Source: Hyphomicrobium_A sp036559705 (GTDB taxonomy: Bacteria > Pseudomonadota > Alphaproteobacteria > Rhizobiales > Hyphomicrobiaceae). From it: DNA of 64,000 bases. The position numbers and the translations under genes were made by a program. Positions 48,580 through 58,971 of this stretch are shown here, piece after piece. The notes beneath the pieces are model-generated. The model did no database searches. It had not been told where the DNA came from and saw only the letters and a program-made list of their open reading frames with translations. Position 1 is the stretch's first letter. The number at the start of each line of letters is the position of its first letter. The stretch covers positions 1 through 64,000 of the forward strand of contig DATBSP010000048.1 of the NCBI GenBank assembly GCA_036559705.1, written 5' to 3'.

Positions 48580-51441
48580 ATGGCGGACAAACGGACACGA
48601 GCGAAACAGTCGGCGCCGCAGGTCGTGCATGCGCGCGCGTCGGCCGAGGAGTGCGTGGCAGATGCGGCCTGGGCAGCGGAAACGCCGGCCGAGGCCGCTG
48701 CGCCGGCGCCGGTCAGTGAAGCATCCCCGTCCATGGCGCAGTTCCTTGAGATCAAGGCTGCCCATCCCGACAGTCTGCTGTGGTATCGCATGGGCGATTT
48801 CTACGAGCTGTTCTTCGATGACGCCGTCGCCGCCTCAGCAACGCTCGGTATCGTGCTGACCAAGCGCGGCAAGCATTTGGGGCAGGATATTCCGATGTGC
48901 GGGGTGCCGATCCACCGCGCCGACGAATACCTGCAACGGCTGATCAAGGCCGGGCATCGCGTCGCCGTTGCCGAGCAGCTCGAGGACCCGGCCGAAGCGC
49001 GCAAACGCGGCTCGAAGGCTGTCGTGCGCCGCGACGTGGTTCGCCTGGTCACGCCCGGCACGATTACCGAGGACACGCTGCTAGATTCCAAGGCGCGCAA
49101 CTTCCTCACCGCGCTGTTTCGTGTTGGCGGAAAGGGCGCGGCATTGCAGCCGGATGCGGTCGTGGCGCTCGCCTCGATCGACATTTCGACCGGGGAATTC
49201 GAGGTCGGCGAGGTCGCGGGCGCGGATTTGCCTGGCGAGCTGGCGCGCCTTGCACCGGGCGAGGTAATCGTGCCCGACGCGCTGCTGGCCGATGCCGACC
49301 TGCGCGCGTGGATCGGGCGCGTCGGCGCCTCGGCAACGGCGGTGCCGGGCGCCTACTTCGACGGCCTGGCCGGCGAAACGAACCTGAAGCAGCAGCTAAA
49401 GGTGTCCGAACTCGGCGGCTTCGGCTGTTTCACGCTGCCGGAGCTGGCAGCCATCGGCGCGGCGCTCAAATACATCGACCTGACGCAATTGGGCCGCGCG
49501 CCGGTGCTGCGGGCGCCGAGGCGCTCCGGTTCCGATGCCATTCTGCTGATCGATGCCGCGAGCCGGGCGAGCTTGGAGCTGGTGCGCTCCGTCTCGGGCG
49601 AGAAGCAGGGCAGTTTGCTCGCTGCTATCGATCGCACGGTCACCGGGCCGGGCGCGCGCGAGCTGACGGCGCGGCTGTCAAGTCCGCTGCGCGATGTGAC
49701 GAGGATCAACCGCCGTCTCGACGCTGTCGGCTTTCTCATCGAGGAGGAAAGCCTGCGCAACGACGTGCGGAATGCGCTGCAAGCGGCACCGGACATTGCG
49801 CGCGCGGTCTCGCGCCTCAGCTTCGGGCGCGGTTCACCGCGCGATCTCGCAGCCGTACGGGATGGCCTAGCGGCCGCCCGGCAGTGTGCCGATCTGCTGG
49901 CTAGCGAAGGGGCGGGCATGGGCCTGCCAGAGGAGCTTGGACGCATCGCCTGCGAGCTGCGCGCCGTCGGCAGCAAGCTCCGCGATGCGCTCGCCGCGGC
50001 GCTGGTCGATGACCCGCCGCACCTCAAGCGCGACGGTGGTTTCGTGTGCGCAGGCTACCGCGTGGAGCTCGACGAAGCACGCCACTTGAAGGAGGACGGC
50101 CGCAGCGTGATGGCCGGGCTCGAGGCGAGGTATGTGGAGCGCACCGGCGTCAAATCGCTGAAAGTTCGCCACAACAACATCCTCGGCTTTTACATCGAGG
50201 TGACACAGGGGAACGCCAAACCGCTGCTCGAAGGGCCGCTGTCGGGCGAATTCCGCCACCGGCAGACGATGGCCAACGCGGTGCGTTTCTCGACGACAGA
50301 GCTGATCGACATCGAGGGACGCATCGCGTCCGCCACCGAGCGCGCGCTGAACCTCGAGCAGGAGATCTTTGCCGAACTGGCATCAGCCATCGAACGTGAG
50401 CACCGCGGGCTTGGCCGCATCGCCGCCGCGCTGGCCGAGCTCGATGCGACTGCGGGTCTTGCCGAGCTGGCGCGCGCCGAGGGCTACACACGACCGATCG
50501 TTGACGACAGCCAGGTGTTCGAAATACGCGGCGGACGCCATCCCGTTGTTGAGCAGGCGCTGAAGGCAGCTAGGGCGGGCGCCTTCATCGACAACGATTG
50601 CGTGCTGGGCCGCACCGAGACCGCGGCCCCCGACGAAACCGCGCAAGGGCGCATCTGGCTGGTCACCGGTCCCAATATGGCCGGCAAGTCGACGTTCCTG
50701 CGCCAGAACGCGCTCATCGCCGTTCTGGCGCAGATGGGCTCGTACGTGCCGGCGCGCGCAGCGACAATCGGCGCGCTCGACCGGCTGTTCAGCCGCGTCG
50801 GTGCCTCCGACGATCTCGCCCGCGGGCGTTCGACATTCATGGTGGAGATGGTCGAGACGGCGGCGATCCTCAATCAAGCGAGCGAGCGCTCGCTCGTCAT
50901 TCTCGACGAGATCGGCCGCGGCACGGCGACGTTCGACGGCCTGTCGATCGCCTGGGCGACCGTGGAATTCTTGCATGACGTGCTGGGTGCGCGGGCGTTG
51001 TTCGCCACCCACTACCACGAGATGACGGCGCTCGCCCGCCGCCTCGATGGTATTGCAAACGTGACAATCGACGTACGCGAATGGCACGACGAGATCGTGT
51101 TCCTGCACAAGGTCAAGCCCGGCGCTGCCGATCGTTCGTATGGTATCCAGGTCGCTAAACTCGCCGGTTTGCCCGATCAGGTCGTCGGCCGTGCGCGCGA
51201 GGTGCTGGCGCTGCTCGAAAAGACGGAAAGCCGCAAGAACGCCCGTAACGGCGGCCTCGACGAGCTGCCTCTCTTTGCGGTAAGCCGCACGCAAGCTCCT
51301 TCCGAGCCGGCAGGTCCGACGCCGGTCGAGAAGGCCATCGACGAATTGAAACCTGACGACTTGAGCCCGCGCGCCGCGCTCGAAGCCGTCTATCGGCTCA
51401 AAGCGTTGCGGAAGGGCCGGTCGGAGCCGGAACGGAAATAA
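48580..51441 (+). CDS. mutS: DNA mismatch repair protein MutS
   Basis: A 953-residue MutS. The mismatch-reading motif is WYRMGDFYELFFDDA, with Phe and Glu of the F-x-E wedge. The connector, lever and clamp domains follow normally. The ATPase has Walker A GPNMAGKST at 697-705, Walker B SLVILDEIGRGTATFDG and ATHYHEMTALA. An N-terminal extension of about 50 residues, Ala-rich and without known fold, precedes the usual start; an in-frame ATG at about residue 52 exists. The MutL gene is not in the window. It is followed after 36 bp by glnD, an order common in the Hyphomicrobiales. Confidence 0.96.
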   Translation: MADKRTRAKQSAPQVVHARASAEECVADAAWAAETPAEAAAPAPVSEASPSMAQFLEIKAAHPDSLLWYRMGDFYELFFDDAVAASATLGIVLTKRGKHLGQDIPMCGVPIHRADEYLQRLIKAGHRVAVAEQLEDPAEARKRGSKAVVRRDVVRLVTPGTITEDTLLDSKARNFLTALFRVGGKGAALQPDAVVALASIDISTGEFEVGEVAGADLPGELARLAPGEVIVPDALLADADLRAWIGRVGASATAVPGAYFDGLAGETNLKQQLKVSELGGFGCFTLPELAAIGAALKYIDLTQLGRAPVLRAPRRSGSDAILLIDAASRASLELVRSVSGEKQGSLLAAIDRTVTGPGARELTARLSSPLRDVTRINRRLDAVGFLIEEESLRNDVRNALQAAPDIARAVSRLSFGRGSPRDLAAVRDGLAAARQCADLLASEGAGMGLPEELGRIACELRAVGSKLRDALAAALVDDPPHLKRDGGFVCAGYRVELDEARHLKEDGRSVMAGLEARYVERTGVKSLKVRHNNILGFYIEVTQGNAKPLLEGPLSGEFRHRQTMANAVRFSTTELIDIEGRIASATERALNLEQEIFAELASAIEREHRGLGRIAAALAELDATAGLAELARAEGYTRPIVDDSQVFEIRGGRHPVVEQALKAARAGAFIDNDCVLGRTETAAPDETAQGRIWLVTGPNMAGKSTFLRQNALIAVLAQMGSYVPARAATIGALDRLFSRVGASDDLARGRSTFMVEMVETAAILNQASERSLVILDEIGRGTATFDGLSIAWATVEFLHDVLGARALFATHYHEMTALARRLDGIANVTIDVREWHDEIVFLHKVKPGAADRSYGIQVAKLAGLPDQVVGRAREVLALLEKTESRKNARNGGLDELPLFAVSRTQAPSEPAGPTPVEKAIDELKPDDLSPRAALEAVYRLKALRKGRSEPERK

Positions 51442-51477
51442 CAGTAGTCAAGGGATTGCAGTTAGCCTCAGTGCAGC

Positions 51478-54264
51478 ATGGATAAAGCGATCCAACAAAC
51501 CGCGCCTTATTTCGACTCTCGCGAACTGCGCGCGGAGCTGACGGCGAATTTCCGCGCCCACGGCGACGATGCCGTCAAGGCGCGGTACGCCATGATCGAG
51601 CGCCTTAAGACGCTCGTCGCTGAGGCGCGCGCCGCTGCACGCCGCGGACTTGAGGCAGATCACAGCGGAAGGCGCTGCGCGGCCGGGCTGTCGCACTTCC
51701 AGGATGAGTTGATCCGCGTCCTCTACGACTACACGCTGGCTCACGTCTATCGGGCGACCAATCCGTCGGATGCCGAGCGCATGTCGATCGTCGCTACGGG
51801 TGGCTACGGCCGCGCGCTGTTGGCTCCGGGGTCCGACATCGATCTGCTTTTCCTGCTTCCCTACAAGAAAACGGCGTGGGGCGAGAGCGTCGCCGAGTAC
51901 ATCCTCTACATTTTGTGGGATCTCGGCTTCAAGGTCGGGCACGCGACGCGCACTGTCGATCAGTGCATCAAGATGAGCTCCGACATCACGGTGCGCACGG
52001 CATTGTTGGACGCAAGGCTCATCCACGGCGACGGCCAGCTTTATGGCGAGTTCGAGGAGCGTTTCCGCACCCACGTGGTGGCAGGCACGGCGCGCGCCTT
52101 CATCGACGCCAAGATGGCCGAGCGTGATGCGCGACATCGCGTGGCGGGCGAGAGCCGCTACAAGGTCGAGCCCAATGTCAAGGACGGCAAGGGCGGCCTG
52201 CGCGACCTGCACACGCTGCATTGGCTATCAAAATACCTTTACGGGCAGGGCGTCGGCGCGGCGACGGTCGCCGCCGGGATTTTTCGCCCCGAGGAGGTCA
52301 CGTCCTTCCGCCGTTGCGAAGACTTCCTGTGGACGATCCGTTGCTTTCTTCACTTCGTCAGCGGCCGGTCGGAGGAGGTACTGACCTTCGACGTGCAGCC
52401 GTGGCTGGCGGCACAGCTCGGCTATAACGACCGCGGCGGATTGATCGCCGTTGAGCGCTTCATGAAGCACTATTTCCTCGTCGCCAAGGACGTCGGCGAC
52501 TTAACCACCATCCTCTGCTCGGCGCTGGAGATGCAGCAGCTCAAGGCGGCGCCGGGATTCAGCCGCTTCCTGCGGCCGTTGAACTGGAAGCAGCGCCGGC
52601 AGTTGCGCACGCGCACCGACTTCCGCATCGACAACGACCGGCTCAACGTGGCCGACGCCGACGTGTTCAAGCGCGATCCTGTGAACCTCATCCGCTTCTT
52701 TGCTGAGGCGCACCTATCGAACTCGTTCCTGCACCCGGACGCGATCCGGCTGCTGCGCCAGTCGAAGCGGCTGATTGACGATCAATTACGCGCCAACCCG
52801 GAAGCGAACCGTATTTTCGTCGATTTGCTGACCGGCGATACCAACCCCGAGATGTCGCTGCGGCGTATGAACGAGGCCGGCGTGCTCGGTCGTTTCGTGC
52901 CCGATTTCGGGCGCGTCGTCGGCATGACACAGTTCAACATGTACCACAGCTACACGGTGGACGAGCATCTTGTGCGCACCGTCGGCATGTTGACCGACAT
53001 CGAGCGTGGCGGCGCCAGCAACGAACTGCCGCTGTCGACCGAGATCATCGGCACCATCAAGAATCGTCGCGCCTTGTACGTCGCCGCATTCCTGCATGAC
53101 ATCGGCAAGGGGCGCACGGAGGATCACTCCATCGTCGGCGCGCGTATTGCGCGCGAGCTGTGTCCTCGCTTTGGTCTGACCCCAGCCGAGACCGAAACTG
53201 TGGTGTGGCTGATCGAGCACCACCTGGCGATGAGCAACATCGCGCAAAGCCGCGATTTGTCCGACCCGAAGACGATCCGCGATTTCGCCGACGTGGTGCA
53301 GAGCCCTGAACGGCTGAAACTGCTGCTGCTGCTGACCGTTGCCGACATTCGCGCGGTCGGTCCCGGCGTATGGAACGGCTGGAAAGGGCAGCTGCTGCGC
53401 ACGCTATATTACGAGGCCGAGCCGTTGGTTGCCGGCGGCCACACGCAGGTGAAGCGCAGCCAGCGCACCGCCGAGGCGCAGGAAGAGCTGCGCCGCGACC
53501 TCGTTGGCTGGCAGTCGGTCGACGTCGATCGCTACATCGACCGGCACTATCCCGACTATTGGTTGCGCACCGACCCGGAGCGGCGCGTGGAGCACGCCAA
53601 GCTCTTGCGGCGCGCCGAGAACGAAGGGCTGCATGTTGCCACGGACACGCGTACCGATGCCTTCACCGCCATTACTGAGCTGACCGTCGTAGCGCCGAAC
53701 CATCCGCGTCTGTTGTCGCTTTTCGCGGGAGCTTGCGCCGCGGCGGGGGCCAACATTGCCGGCGCCCACATCATGACGACCCGCGATGGGTACGCACTCG
53801 ACACGTTCCTGCTCAATCGCGCCTTCAAGGACGACGAGGACGAGATGCGCCGCGGCAAGCGCATAGGCGATCTCATCTGCCGCCTGTTGCGCGGCGACGC
53901 ATGGCTCGATACGCTTCTCGCCGAGCGCGGGCCGCCGCCACGCCGCGTCATGGCCTTCACGGTCGAACCGGACGTCATCATCAACAACGCGCTTTCGGAT
54001 CAGTTTACGGTGATCGAGGTCGCCGGGCGTGACCGGCCCGGCCTGTTGTACGAGTTGACGAGCACGCTCTCAAACCTTCTGCTCGACATCACCTCGGCGC
54101 ACATCACGACGTTCGGCGAGAAAGCCGTCGACGTGTTCTACGTGACCGATCTCACCGGCAAGAAGATCATCAGCGGGCCGCGGCAGGAGGCAATCCGCGA
54201 GCGGCTCGAGGCGGTCCTCGACGGAAGCGTGGAGAAGTCTGGGCGCAATCCGGCGCCGGCTTAG
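51478..54264 (+). CDS. glnD: [Protein-PII] uridylyltransferase/uridylyl-removing enzyme
   Basis: A 928-residue GlnD, the main nitrogen sensor; it adds or removes UMP on PII according to glutamine. The nucleotidyltransferase motif is ATGGYGRALLAPGSDIDLLF (D120, D122). An HD hydrolase domain near residue 540 contains AAFLHDIGKGRTEDHS. Two C-terminal ACT domains start at about 727 (LTVVAPNHPRLLSLFAGACA) and 841 (VIEVAGRDRPGLLYELTST) and sense glutamine. All four modules are intact. Its stop overlaps the convergent OmpA gene by four bases. Confidence 0.96.
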   Translation: MDKAIQQTAPYFDSRELRAELTANFRAHGDDAVKARYAMIERLKTLVAEARAAARRGLEADHSGRRCAAGLSHFQDELIRVLYDYTLAHVYRATNPSDAERMSIVATGGYGRALLAPGSDIDLLFLLPYKKTAWGESVAEYILYILWDLGFKVGHATRTVDQCIKMSSDITVRTALLDARLIHGDGQLYGEFEERFRTHVVAGTARAFIDAKMAERDARHRVAGESRYKVEPNVKDGKGGLRDLHTLHWLSKYLYGQGVGAATVAAGIFRPEEVTSFRRCEDFLWTIRCFLHFVSGRSEEVLTFDVQPWLAAQLGYNDRGGLIAVERFMKHYFLVAKDVGDLTTILCSALEMQQLKAAPGFSRFLRPLNWKQRRQLRTRTDFRIDNDRLNVADADVFKRDPVNLIRFFAEAHLSNSFLHPDAIRLLRQSKRLIDDQLRANPEANRIFVDLLTGDTNPEMSLRRMNEAGVLGRFVPDFGRVVGMTQFNMYHSYTVDEHLVRTVGMLTDIERGGASNELPLSTEIIGTIKNRRALYVAAFLHDIGKGRTEDHSIVGARIARELCPRFGLTPAETETVVWLIEHHLAMSNIAQSRDLSDPKTIRDFADVVQSPERLKLLLLLTVADIRAVGPGVWNGWKGQLLRTLYYEAEPLVAGGHTQVKRSQRTAEAQEELRRDLVGWQSVDVDRYIDRHYPDYWLRTDPERRVEHAKLLRRAENEGLHVATDTRTDAFTAITELTVVAPNHPRLLSLFAGACAAAGANIAGAHIMTTRDGYALDTFLLNRAFKDDEDEMRRGKRIGDLICRLLRGDAWLDTLLAERGPPPRRVMAFTVEPDVIINNALSDQFTVIEVAGRDRPGLLYELTSTLSNLLLDITSAHITTFGEKAVDVFYVTDLTGKKIISGPRQEAIRERLEAVLDGSVEKSGRNPAPA

Positions 54265-55289
54265 CGCGACACCGCCATCTCGACGCGGCGGTCTAGCTGG
54301 TAGAGATCATCCTGGCTGAAATCGCTGCGCACGACGCCGGTGTAGGGCTCCGTCTTACCTTTGGGAACGAGTTGGAGCTGCCCGCGGAAGCCGCCCTCGC
54401 GCAGGAAGCGCTCAACCGTCTGCAAGCGCTCCGCGGATAGGTTCATATTGAGCTCTTCGGTGCCGCGCTCATCGGCATGCCCGGTCAGCGTCACCTTCGG
54501 GAAGCGCTTGATCTGCAGATACTCGAGAAGCAGCCCGGCGGCCTTCCTGCCGTCGCCGGTGAGTGTCGCCTCGTTGAAGACGAAGGTGACCGGCACCGGC
54601 ACTGCTGCGGCCTCGGTTTTAGCCTGGGATACGTTTGGTGCCGTCGGGGGCGCGGCGGGCGAAACGGCGCTCGGAGCGGCAGCTTCCCTGGCCGGCGACG
54701 GCGGGGCGGCAGCGGCGGTCTGCTTGTTCTGGTTAGTGCGCGCCTCGGCAACCATCCCTTCAAGGTTCTTGATCATGTTTGAGGTGACGGCTTTCGCCGA
54801 CCGCGGTTTCACTGGCGCGGCGGCTTGCGGTCCCGGCTGGGCGGCTTGGGGCGCAGCCGCGGCAACACGCGCGCCCGGCGGTGCCTTGAACAGCGCGAGC
54901 TTGGCATCTGGATTGGAAATCTTCTCGTCCGTGGTGAACGTCCACTCGCCGTTTTCGTTGGCCTGCACGGTGCCGATTTCCTTGCCGTCGGCGGTTATCG
55001 TCACGGCAGAGTTGGGCTCGGCGCGGCCGGCGAAAACGGACGTGCCGTTCGGGTCGATGCGGGCGACGTCGAAGGCCGGCGCGCCGTCGCCAGACGGCGC
55101 TGGCGGGGAAAGCGCGTCCTGGAGTTCTTGGGCTTCGCTTTTCGAAGCCTCTCCAGGATGGGCTGCGGACTCCTTTTGCGCTTGCTTTTCAGCGGGCTCG
55201 AGCAAACTCGGCTTCAAATCGATGAGCCAGACCGCCCCAGCGAACAGCATCAGCAACAGAAGTATGAACGGCACTGCCAGGCGAAGCAT
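54261..55289 (-). CDS. OmpA-domain envelope protein with N-terminal anchor
   Basis: A 342-residue protein. One membrane helix lies at about 4-23 (AVPFILLLLMLFAGAVWLI), then a short Ig/LysM-like beta segment (TSVFAGRAEPNSAVTITADG). The Ala/Pro-rich linker covers about 135-225. The C-terminal OmpA-like peptidoglycan-binding domain contains VTLTGHADERGTEELNMNLS and LSAERLQTVERFLRE. This layout tethers the inner membrane to peptidoglycan. The specific role is unknown; the family name is certain. It ends overlapping the glnD stop. Confidence 0.85.
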   Translation of the reverse strand: MLRLAVPFILLLLMLFAGAVWLIDLKPSLLEPAEKQAQKESAAHPGEASKSEAQELQDALSPPAPSGDGAPAFDVARIDPNGTSVFAGRAEPNSAVTITADGKEIGTVQANENGEWTFTTDEKISNPDAKLALFKAPPGARVAAAAPQAAQPGPQAAAPVKPRSAKAVTSNMIKNLEGMVAEARTNQNKQTAAAAPPSPAREAAAPSAVSPAAPPTAPNVSQAKTEAAAVPVPVTFVFNEATLTGDGRKAAGLLLEYLQIKRFPKVTLTGHADERGTEELNMNLSAERLQTVERFLREGGFRGQLQLVPKGKTEPYTGVVRSDFSQDDLYQLDRRVEMAVSR

Positions 55290-55398
55290 GCAAGTCGTCC
55301 TGCTCTAGGCCCCCCGGCCCCCCGGCACGAAGCATTTTCAGGCAAATGAACGCCCCGTTCAAGGCCATCGCATGACAGCCTTGCAGCGTGGTTTCCGG

Positions 55399-56064
55399 CT
55401 AGGCGGAAAGGCGCGGATTACCGCCGCTGCCGCGGAACAGGAACGTCATTAAGAGCCCGGCCACGAAGCCGCCTACGTGCGCCATATAGGCGACACCGCC
55501 GACGTCCCGGGTGGTCTCGTCAGTATAGGCAATTGAGCCGACGCCACTGAACAACTGCAGCGCTATCCACATCCCGAGGACGATGAGGGCCGGCATGGCG
55601 ACCATCTGGTTGCCGACCAGCACATTCACGCGTGCCTGCGGGAACATCAGGATATAGGCGCCGAGGATGCCCGCGATGGCCCCCGAAGCGCCGACGTTCG
55701 GCACGTTCGAGCCGGGCATGACGTAGTACTGGGCAAAGGTCGCGGCGATGCCGGTGACGAGATAAAAGAGCAAGAACTTGAAGTGACCGAAGCGGTCCTC
55801 GACGTTGTCGCCGAAGATCCACAGGTAGAGCATGTTGCCGCCGAGGTGCAGCCAGCCGCCGTGCATGAACATGGCGGTGAATATGGTCGCGATGTTGGTG
55901 GTGGGATCGGCCGAAAATCGCCCCGGCACGAACGCCCATTCCTGGATGAACTCGTCGCCGTTCTGCAGCTCGAGGAGGAAGACGAGCACGTTGATGATGA
56001 TGAGGATGTAGGTGACGTACGGCGTGGAGCGCCGCATGGAGTTGTCGTCGCCTAGCGGAAACAT
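55399..56064 (-). CDS. Rhomboid family intramembrane serine protease
   Basis: A 221-residue membrane protein with six segments. The active serine is S128 in VGASGAIAG and the histidine H196 in YMAHVGGF. HGGWLHLGGNMLYLWIFGD is the conserved HxxxxHxxxN loop at the substrate side. This is the GlpG-like bacterial rhomboid group. Substrates are unknown. It is on minus, 109 bp from the OmpA gene upstream in transcription order, and divergent from murJ by 135 bp. Confidence 0.93.
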   Translation of the reverse strand: MFPLGDDNSMRRSTPYVTYILIIINVLVFLLELQNGDEFIQEWAFVPGRFSADPTTNIATIFTAMFMHGGWLHLGGNMLYLWIFGDNVEDRFGHFKFLLFYLVTGIAATFAQYYVMPGSNVPNVGASGAIAGILGAYILMFPQARVNVLVGNQMVAMPALIVLGMWIALQLFSGVGSIAYTDETTRDVGGVAYMAHVGGFVAGLLMTFLFRGSGGNPRLSA

Positions 56065-56199
56065 GAGGCCTGTCCTCCACCTATCCTATGAACTTCTCGG
56101 CGATAGCCCTGCCGAAGTCAACGCGCCGTCCCCCGCTGCGCCCCATGCAACATCTGGCCGCTTGCCCTCGGGCCAAGGCTCCGCTACCGCTCACCGCCC

Positions 56200-57798
56200 A
56201 TGAAGCTTTACCGCTCCTTCGCGACTGTCGGCGGCCTCACCTTGCTGAGCCGCGTGTTCGGCTTTCTGCGCGACATCCTCATTGCTGCCATCCTCGGCAG
56301 CGGCGCGGTAGCCGACGCCTTCTTCGTCGCCTTCCGTTTCCCCAATCTGTTCCGCCGGCTGTTCGGCGAGGGCGCCTTCAACGCGGCATTCGTGCCCCTG
56401 TTTGCCAAGCGTCTCGAGGGCGAGGGCCGGGAGGCGGCACGCGCCTTCGCCGAGGAGGCGATGGCCGGATTGGTATTCATCCTGCTGGCGATCACCATCA
56501 TCGCCGAGATCACCATGCCGTTCCTCATGTACGGTCTGGCGCCGGGCTTCAGCGAGACACCGGAGAAGTTCGACCTCGCGGTGCTCCTGACACGCATCAC
56601 TATGCCCTACCTCTTGTGCATGTCGCTCGTCGCGCTGATGTCGGGCGTCCTCAACTCGTTCGGCAAGTTCGTCGAAAGCTCGTCCGTCTCCATCGTGCTC
56701 AACGGCGTGATGATGGTGGCGACGCTCATTGGCATGGCGCTCGGCTACCAGAACGAGCCGATGGCGGGCGTCATCCAGGCTTGGGGCGTGTTCATCGCCG
56801 GCATACTGCAGCTGTGGCTGCTGATGGACGGCCTGCGCCGCAACAACATCTGGCTGAAGCTGCGCCGTCCACGCATGACCGAAGGCATGCGGCGACTGAT
56901 CAGTCTTGGCATCCCCGGCGTCATCGCCGGTGGCGTGACGCAGATCAACATCGTCATCGGCACTGTCATCGCCTCGATGCAGAACGGCGCCGTCTCGTAC
57001 CTCTACTACGCCGACCGGCTCTACGAGCTGCCGCTCGCCATCGTCGGCATCGCCATTGGCGTCGTGCTGCTGCCCGACGTTGCCCGGCACCTGCGCGCCG
57101 AGAACCACGAAGCGGTAATGGATAGCCAAAACCGCTCGCTCGAGTTTGCCGCGCTGCTGACTCTGCCTGCCGCCGTTGCGCTCGCGGTGGTGCCTAACGC
57201 CATCGTTGCCGGCCTGTTTGAGCGCGGTGCCTTCACCGCCACCGACACGCCGGCCACCGCCTACGCGCTGGCTATTTTCGCAATAGGCTTGCCGAGCTTT
57301 GTGCTGATCAAGGTGTTCTCGCCGGCCTATTTCGCGCGCGAGGACACGCGCACGCCGATGATCTACGCCACCATCAGCCTAACGGCGAATACGATCGGCT
57401 CGATCGCGCTGTTCTTCCTGTTCCGCGCTTACGGGTGGATGCCGCACCTCGGCATCGCCGTGGCGACGACGCTGGGCGGCTTCCTCAACGCCGGCCTGCT
57501 CTACGCGACGCTCGCCAAGCGCGGCTTCTTCGTCGCCGACCGCCGCCTGAAGCGAGCGCTGCCGCGCATCCTTCTGGCCAGCGCCATCATGGGCATCGTG
57601 CTGTGGCTCGTCGCTGAAGCATTGGGTGGCATGTTCAAGCCGCCGACGTCGGAGCTGATGCGCGCCCTCGCGCTGACGGTTTTGATCGGCTCCGGCTTCC
57701 TCGTCTACACCGTTGCGGTGTTTGCAACGGGGGCACTTGATATGCGCCAAGCGCGTGCCTTCCTGACCCGCCGCACCCCGCCGCCCGGGCCGCTCTGA
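56200..57798 (+). CDS. murJ: Lipid II flippase MurJ
   Basis: A 532-residue MOP-family membrane protein with about fourteen hydrophobic segments. The start RSFATVGGLTLLSRVFGFLR, followed by FFVAFRFPNLFRRLFGEGAF, is diagnostic for MurJ/MviN. Basic residues in the central cavity (RDI, R in FRFPNLFRR) needed for lipid II binding are present. It translocates the peptidoglycan precursor across the inner membrane. It is essential in most Gram-negative bacteria. A gap of 89 bp leads to trpS on the same strand. Confidence 0.96.
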   Translation: MKLYRSFATVGGLTLLSRVFGFLRDILIAAILGSGAVADAFFVAFRFPNLFRRLFGEGAFNAAFVPLFAKRLEGEGREAARAFAEEAMAGLVFILLAITIIAEITMPFLMYGLAPGFSETPEKFDLAVLLTRITMPYLLCMSLVALMSGVLNSFGKFVESSSVSIVLNGVMMVATLIGMALGYQNEPMAGVIQAWGVFIAGILQLWLLMDGLRRNNIWLKLRRPRMTEGMRRLISLGIPGVIAGGVTQINIVIGTVIASMQNGAVSYLYYADRLYELPLAIVGIAIGVVLLPDVARHLRAENHEAVMDSQNRSLEFAALLTLPAAVALAVVPNAIVAGLFERGAFTATDTPATAYALAIFAIGLPSFVLIKVFSPAYFAREDTRTPMIYATISLTANTIGSIALFFLFRAYGWMPHLGIAVATTLGGFLNAGLLYATLAKRGFFVADRRLKRALPRILLASAIMGIVLWLVAEALGGMFKPPTSELMRALALTVLIGSGFLVYTVAVFATGALDMRQARAFLTRRTPPPGPL

Positions 57799-57887
57799 GC
57801 GCCATCGGGTCGACGCAAGCAACCGCAGTCTTGCGCGGGCAGCGGCGCCGCGCCATAAACCCGCGCCTATCGCTTCAAGGGGCTCCA

Positions 57888-58925
57888 ATGGCATTCAAAG
57901 AGCGCGTGTTTTCCGGCATGCAGCCGACCGGCAGCCTGCACCTGGGGAATTACCTCGGTGCCATGCTGCAATGGATCGAGCTGCAGAAGACGCACGAGTG
58001 CATCTATTGCGTCGTCGACATGCACGCGATCACCGTGTGGCAGGATCCCGACGAGCTGAAGTCGGCGATCCGGCAGGTGACGGCGGCGTATATCGCTTCC
58101 GGCCTCGACCCCAAGCGCAGCATCCTCTTCAATCAGAGCCAAGTTTCGGCGCACGCCGAACTCGCCTGGATCTTCAATTGTGTGGCTCGGCTCGGCTGGC
58201 TCAACCGCATGACGCAGTTCAAGGAGAAGGCCGGCAAGGATCGCGAGAACGCCTCGGTTGGTCTCTACGTTTATCCGAACCTGATGGCGGCCGACATTCT
58301 CGCTTATCGCGCGACGCACGTTCCGGTCGGCGATGATCAGAAGCAGCATCTCGAATTGGCACGCGACATTGCGCAGAAGTTCAACAATGACTTCAAGCCG
58401 TGGATCGAGAAGGCCGGCCATGCCGACGGCAACTTTTTCCCGCTGCCAGAGCCGGTGATCACCGGACCGGCGACGCGCGTCATGAGCCTACGCGACGGCA
58501 CGAAGAAGATGTCGAAATCCGACGCGTCGGATCTGTCGCGCATCAATCTTACCGATGATGCCGATACCATCGCCAAGAAGATCCAGAAGGCGAAGACCGA
58601 CACCGAGCCGCTACCCTCGGAGCTGAAAGGTCTCGAAGGGCGCCCCGAGGCGGAGAACCTCGTGGGCATCTACGCCGCCCTCGCCGGCAAGACGAAGGCT
58701 GCGGTTCTTTCCGAGTTCGGCGGGGCGCAGTTCTCCGGTTTCAAGAAGGCGCTGGCCGAGATGTGCGTCGAAAAGCTCGGGCCGATCGCGGCAGAGTCGA
58801 AGCGCCTGATGGCCGACCCCGGCGAGATTGACCGTATTCTCGCCGATGGTTCCGAACGCGCCCGTGCCATTGCTGAGCCGATCCTCGCCGAGGTGAAGGA
58901 CGTCGTGGGCTTCGTACGGTCCTAA
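57888..58925 (+). CDS. trpS: Tryptophanyl-tRNA synthetase
   Basis: A 345-residue class-I synthetase charging tRNA-Trp. The HIGH-equivalent is GSLHLGNYLGA and the KMSKS loop is KKMSKSDASD, with KMSKS at 207-211. The ATG at 57888 lies just before FKERVFSGMQPTG; an extension to 57831 is not coding-like. GGGGC precedes it. I see no attenuator or T-box in the 89-bp leader. Length is normal for the bacterial type. Confidence 0.96.
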   Translation: MAFKERVFSGMQPTGSLHLGNYLGAMLQWIELQKTHECIYCVVDMHAITVWQDPDELKSAIRQVTAAYIASGLDPKRSILFNQSQVSAHAELAWIFNCVARLGWLNRMTQFKEKAGKDRENASVGLYVYPNLMAADILAYRATHVPVGDDQKQHLELARDIAQKFNNDFKPWIEKAGHADGNFFPLPEPVITGPATRVMSLRDGTKKMSKSDASDLSRINLTDDADTIAKKIQKAKTDTEPLPSELKGLEGRPEAENLVGIYAALAGKTKAAVLSEFGGAQFSGFKKALAEMCVEKLGPIAAESKRLMADPGEIDRILADGSERARAIAEPILAEVKDVVGFVRS

Positions 58926-58971
58926 TGCTCGCCTTGTTGTGAGCGCCGCGCCACCGTGGCAGCATGCGCTG